A DNA stretch of 17,040 nucleotides, taken from Planctomycetia bacterium (GTDB taxonomy: Bacteria > Planctomycetota > Planctomycetia > Gemmatales > Gemmataceae). Position numbers and translations under genes: made by a program. Positions within the stretch are counted from its first letter, which is position 1. The number at the start of each line of letters is the position of its first letter. The stretch covers positions 1 to 17,040 of the forward strand of contig JAKEEV010001219.1 in the NCBI GenBank assembly GCA_022616395.1. The letters run 5' to 3'. This document shows positions 15,901 through 17,040 of this stretch, one piece after another. The notes below the pieces were generated by a model that did no database searches, was not told where the DNA came from, and was given only the letters and a program-made list of their open reading frames with translations.

Positions 15901-16886
15901 ATAACCGTTGGCTGGCTATTGGAGGATGGCCTCACCCCTTCCTCCACATCTTCGACCTGACCACGGAAGAGTGCGTCCACAAAATGCCCCTCGTGTCGTC
16001 GGCTCGCTACGCTTTCAGTCCCGATGGCAAGTGGCTGGCGATTGGCAACACTGAAGGAGGGAAACTGGTGGAGGTCGGTTCGTGGAACACGCATCGCGAG
16101 ATTCCCCCACGAAACGGGAGCCGGGCAATTGGGGCACTCGCGTTCACTCCTGATGGGAAAACACTGGCGGTGGGCCCGGCAGATCATGTGATCCAACTCC
16201 TCGACATGGAGACGCTCAGCGAGTTCGCGGCCCTCGAATCACCTTCCCCAACACCCACGGCGACGTTCCATTTCACTACCGACGGCAGCCGGCTGGCCGT
16301 CGCGTGCCAAACGCGTATCGTTCGCCTCTGGGATTTGCGTGCAATTCGTCGCGGGTTGGCGGAACTCGGCCTCGATTGGAGCGCTCCTCCGTATCCAGAA
16401 TCGACCGCGCCGGGAACGCCTCCAACGGTCGAGATTAACACCACGGGCTTGAGGACTCCTCAACAGGCAGCCGCGTTCAAACGCGCGACGGAACTGAACA
16501 ATCAAGCGTGGCGACTGCTTACTGGTCCCGTCGCCAAGCGCGACCCGGTCAAAGCGCTGCGCTTGATTGAGGAAGGAATCCAACTGCGACCGAATGACTC
16601 CACGCTCCTGAATACTCTCGGAGTCGCTCAGTATCGCAACGCCAAGTACAAGGAGGCGGTCGCGACATTCGAGAAGAGCCTCGCCGCCGGCAAGGGACAG
16701 TGGGACGGCTTCGACCTCTTCTTCCTGGCAATGTGTCACGAGAAACTCGGCGACAAACCGAAGGCACGCGACTGCTTTGACCGCGCCGTGAGGTGGGTCG
16801 AACTGAAGAAGAATCTTCCGCCCCCACATGTCGCGGAGTTGGAAGACTTCCGAGCCGAGGCCGAGGACGTGTTGGGGATGAACTAG
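12921..16886 (+). CDS. Membrane-anchored Ser/Thr protein kinase with WD40 propellers and C-terminal TPR
   Basis: This is a 1321-residue protein. After an N-terminal helical segment (about 10-57), the kinase domain runs from about 78 to 412. Its glycine loop is GEGGMGVVYEA (87-97), VALKVL has Lys109, the catalytic loop is HRDIKPSN (275-282), DFG is at 295-297 and APE at 321-323. A Ser/Pro/Thr-rich, low-complexity insertion of about 70 residues (178-247) splits the domain ahead of the catalytic loop. One transmembrane helix (about 439-463) follows a basic WRWCRRNP anchor, then a charged, probably coiled-coil helix (465-495). Residues about 540-1160 carry many FSPDG-type WD40 repeats, likely one or two beta-propellers outside the cytoplasm. 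TPR-like helices fill about 1190-1300. The ATG at 12921 is chosen for GGGGAG five bases upstream. All catalytic residues are present, so the kinase should be active; such architectures are a hallmark of Gemmataceae. Target unknown. Confidence 0.95.
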   Translation: MTDSSADRNPLERLAEDFIARFRHGQRPSLTEYTQQHPELAEQIRELFPALVELEQFKPATSDSSTHPQTQNLQEQLGEFRILRRIGEGGMGVVYEAVQDPLGRHVALKVLSAGTITDSKRLDRFRREARAAATLHHTNIVPVFGTGEANGQHYYAMQFIRGQGLDAVIQELRRLRTGEGALSDVGRGFTGGVFAARGQPQVQDEATQTFDASPSTAIHHSATPISDLPSASPPPTANSSASLSGVGWDYWRGVARLVAQVADALAHAHAQGITHRDIKPSNLLLDANGTVWVTDFGLAKGSEDADITRAGDIVGTLRYMAPERFDGKGDHRADIYALGLTLYELLTLKPAFEAPTREQLIEQAVRGQFPAPRKLDKRIPRDLETVVLKAAAKNPDQRYQSASELAADLRRFIEDRPVLARRASSIERAWRWCRRNPVVAALSGAVLTLLVVLAVGSLGFAIWRGQQLEKTEQARKDATDARNDALERLRESYFREAQANRWSGRPGRRFDSLVALSKAAATPSEKSPSLLELRNEAIACLTLADISKPIWTAELSSTGAMAMNPDFQHYATWSREEGMLSVRRCSDHSVAAQFPVLKDSIWPVAFSPDGRYLAFASRGSVPDNPAAGKRARLDVWDWKERVLVLAATNAPADTNRITFSPDSSRLIVSWQPGKVVAYNLPDKQPKAFPVSGVVSAFHPDGTKVAVLDGKSVLICDAWTGRAISQPLVPSSAPLLSVNWSPNGQLMALGCANMRAYIYDATTGALRSQLDGHQAEVSGVFFSPDGSLMVSCDYNSATRIWSPNSGRLLLTTTGGALGFSPDGTRLSYVFGSQAGVWRVDYGREYREFWGHTCFKGPGSVRWVAGERLIASSGDDGTRLWDPETGKQIGLLPVNGNTLQLSPNESSWYSAGPSGYYRWPVDQRAKENRLRIGPPEALHETARHGVNGLDVSRDGQFLVMWDRPRGQVIVRSTTNPTQQKTFSGFRELSGARISPDNRWLAIGGWPHPFLHIFDLTTEECVHKMPLVSSARYAFSPDGKWLAIGNTEGGKLVEVGSWNTHREIPPRNGSRAIGALAFTPDGKTLAVGPADHVIQLLDMETLSEFAALESPSPTPTATFHFTTDGSRLAVACQTRIVRLWDLRAIRRGLAELGLDWSAPPYPESTAPGTPPTVEINTTGLRTPQQAAAFKRATELNNQAWRLLTGPVAKRDPVKALRLIEEGIQLRPNDSTLLNTLGVAQYRNAKYKEAVATFEKSLAAGKGQWDGFDLFFLAMCHEKLGDKPKARDCFDRAVRWVELKKNLPPPHVAELEDFRAEAEDVLGMN

Positions 16887-17040
16887 AGCTTCCCACATCG
16901 CCCGAAGCTGCTCTGCGGCGGAACACGACAGAGCCAGTTCAACTCAGAATGTCTTGAAAGTAGTAGAGACCGTTTCAAAGGTCGAAAGCCGGGTTGCCGA
17001 CATTCTATAGATTGCCAGATAGCCAAGATTGCCACACACA
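16887..17040. other. Right-edge non-coding sequence
   Basis: No gene, terminator or RNA is recognisable in these 154 bases. A short direct repeat, AGATTGCCA, occurs at 17009-17017 and 17026-17034. The stretch is less GC-rich toward the edge, which may mark a promoter region for a gene beyond the window. Confidence 0.3.

Overview
The window looks like chromosomal DNA of a planctomycete of the Gemmataceae type. The grounds are a 1321-residue serine/threonine kinase carrying WD40 and TPR repeats, a DUF1080-like secreted domain protein, a Tat-exported YVTN propeller, the coexistence of glutaminyl- and glutamyl-tRNA synthetases, and GC-rich codon use. The lineage is an inference from gene types and not from a marker gene.

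Left block (1-5114): four genes run leftward. In transcription order they are a secreted lectin/DUF1080-like protein, a Tat-exported YVTN beta-propeller, a Tat-exported Fe/Mn superoxide dismutase homologue with a remodelled active site, and a ChrB-type chromate-resistance domain protein that runs off the left edge. Across a 156-bp divergent gap, an OmpR-type response regulator and a CusS-like sensor kinase (overlapping stop/start) run rightward. The layout suggests a metal or oxidative-stress response unit.

Boundary (5115-5533): this stretch holds no convincing gene. It contains a 10-bp tandem repeat inside an 8-bp inverted repeat, then the 3' half of a tRNA-Asp(GTC) gene (anticodon loop to discriminator base) without its 5' half, then a perfect 14-bp terminator hairpin. 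This is what the distal attachment site of an element integrated in a tRNA gene looks like. Its orientation places the integrated DNA on the left (the metal/oxidative genes) and the core chromosome on the right (the tRNA synthetases).

Core block (5534-9506), leftward: gltX, two small overlapping uncharacterised genes, and glnS. They are probably one transcription unit.

Right block (9857-16886), rightward: a YtrA-type GntR repressor, an ABC ATPase and an ABC-2-like membrane protein form a compact self-regulated transporter operon. A very large membrane-anchored Ser/Thr kinase with WD40 and TPR repeats follows on its own promoter-like sequence. The last 154 bases hold no recognisable gene.
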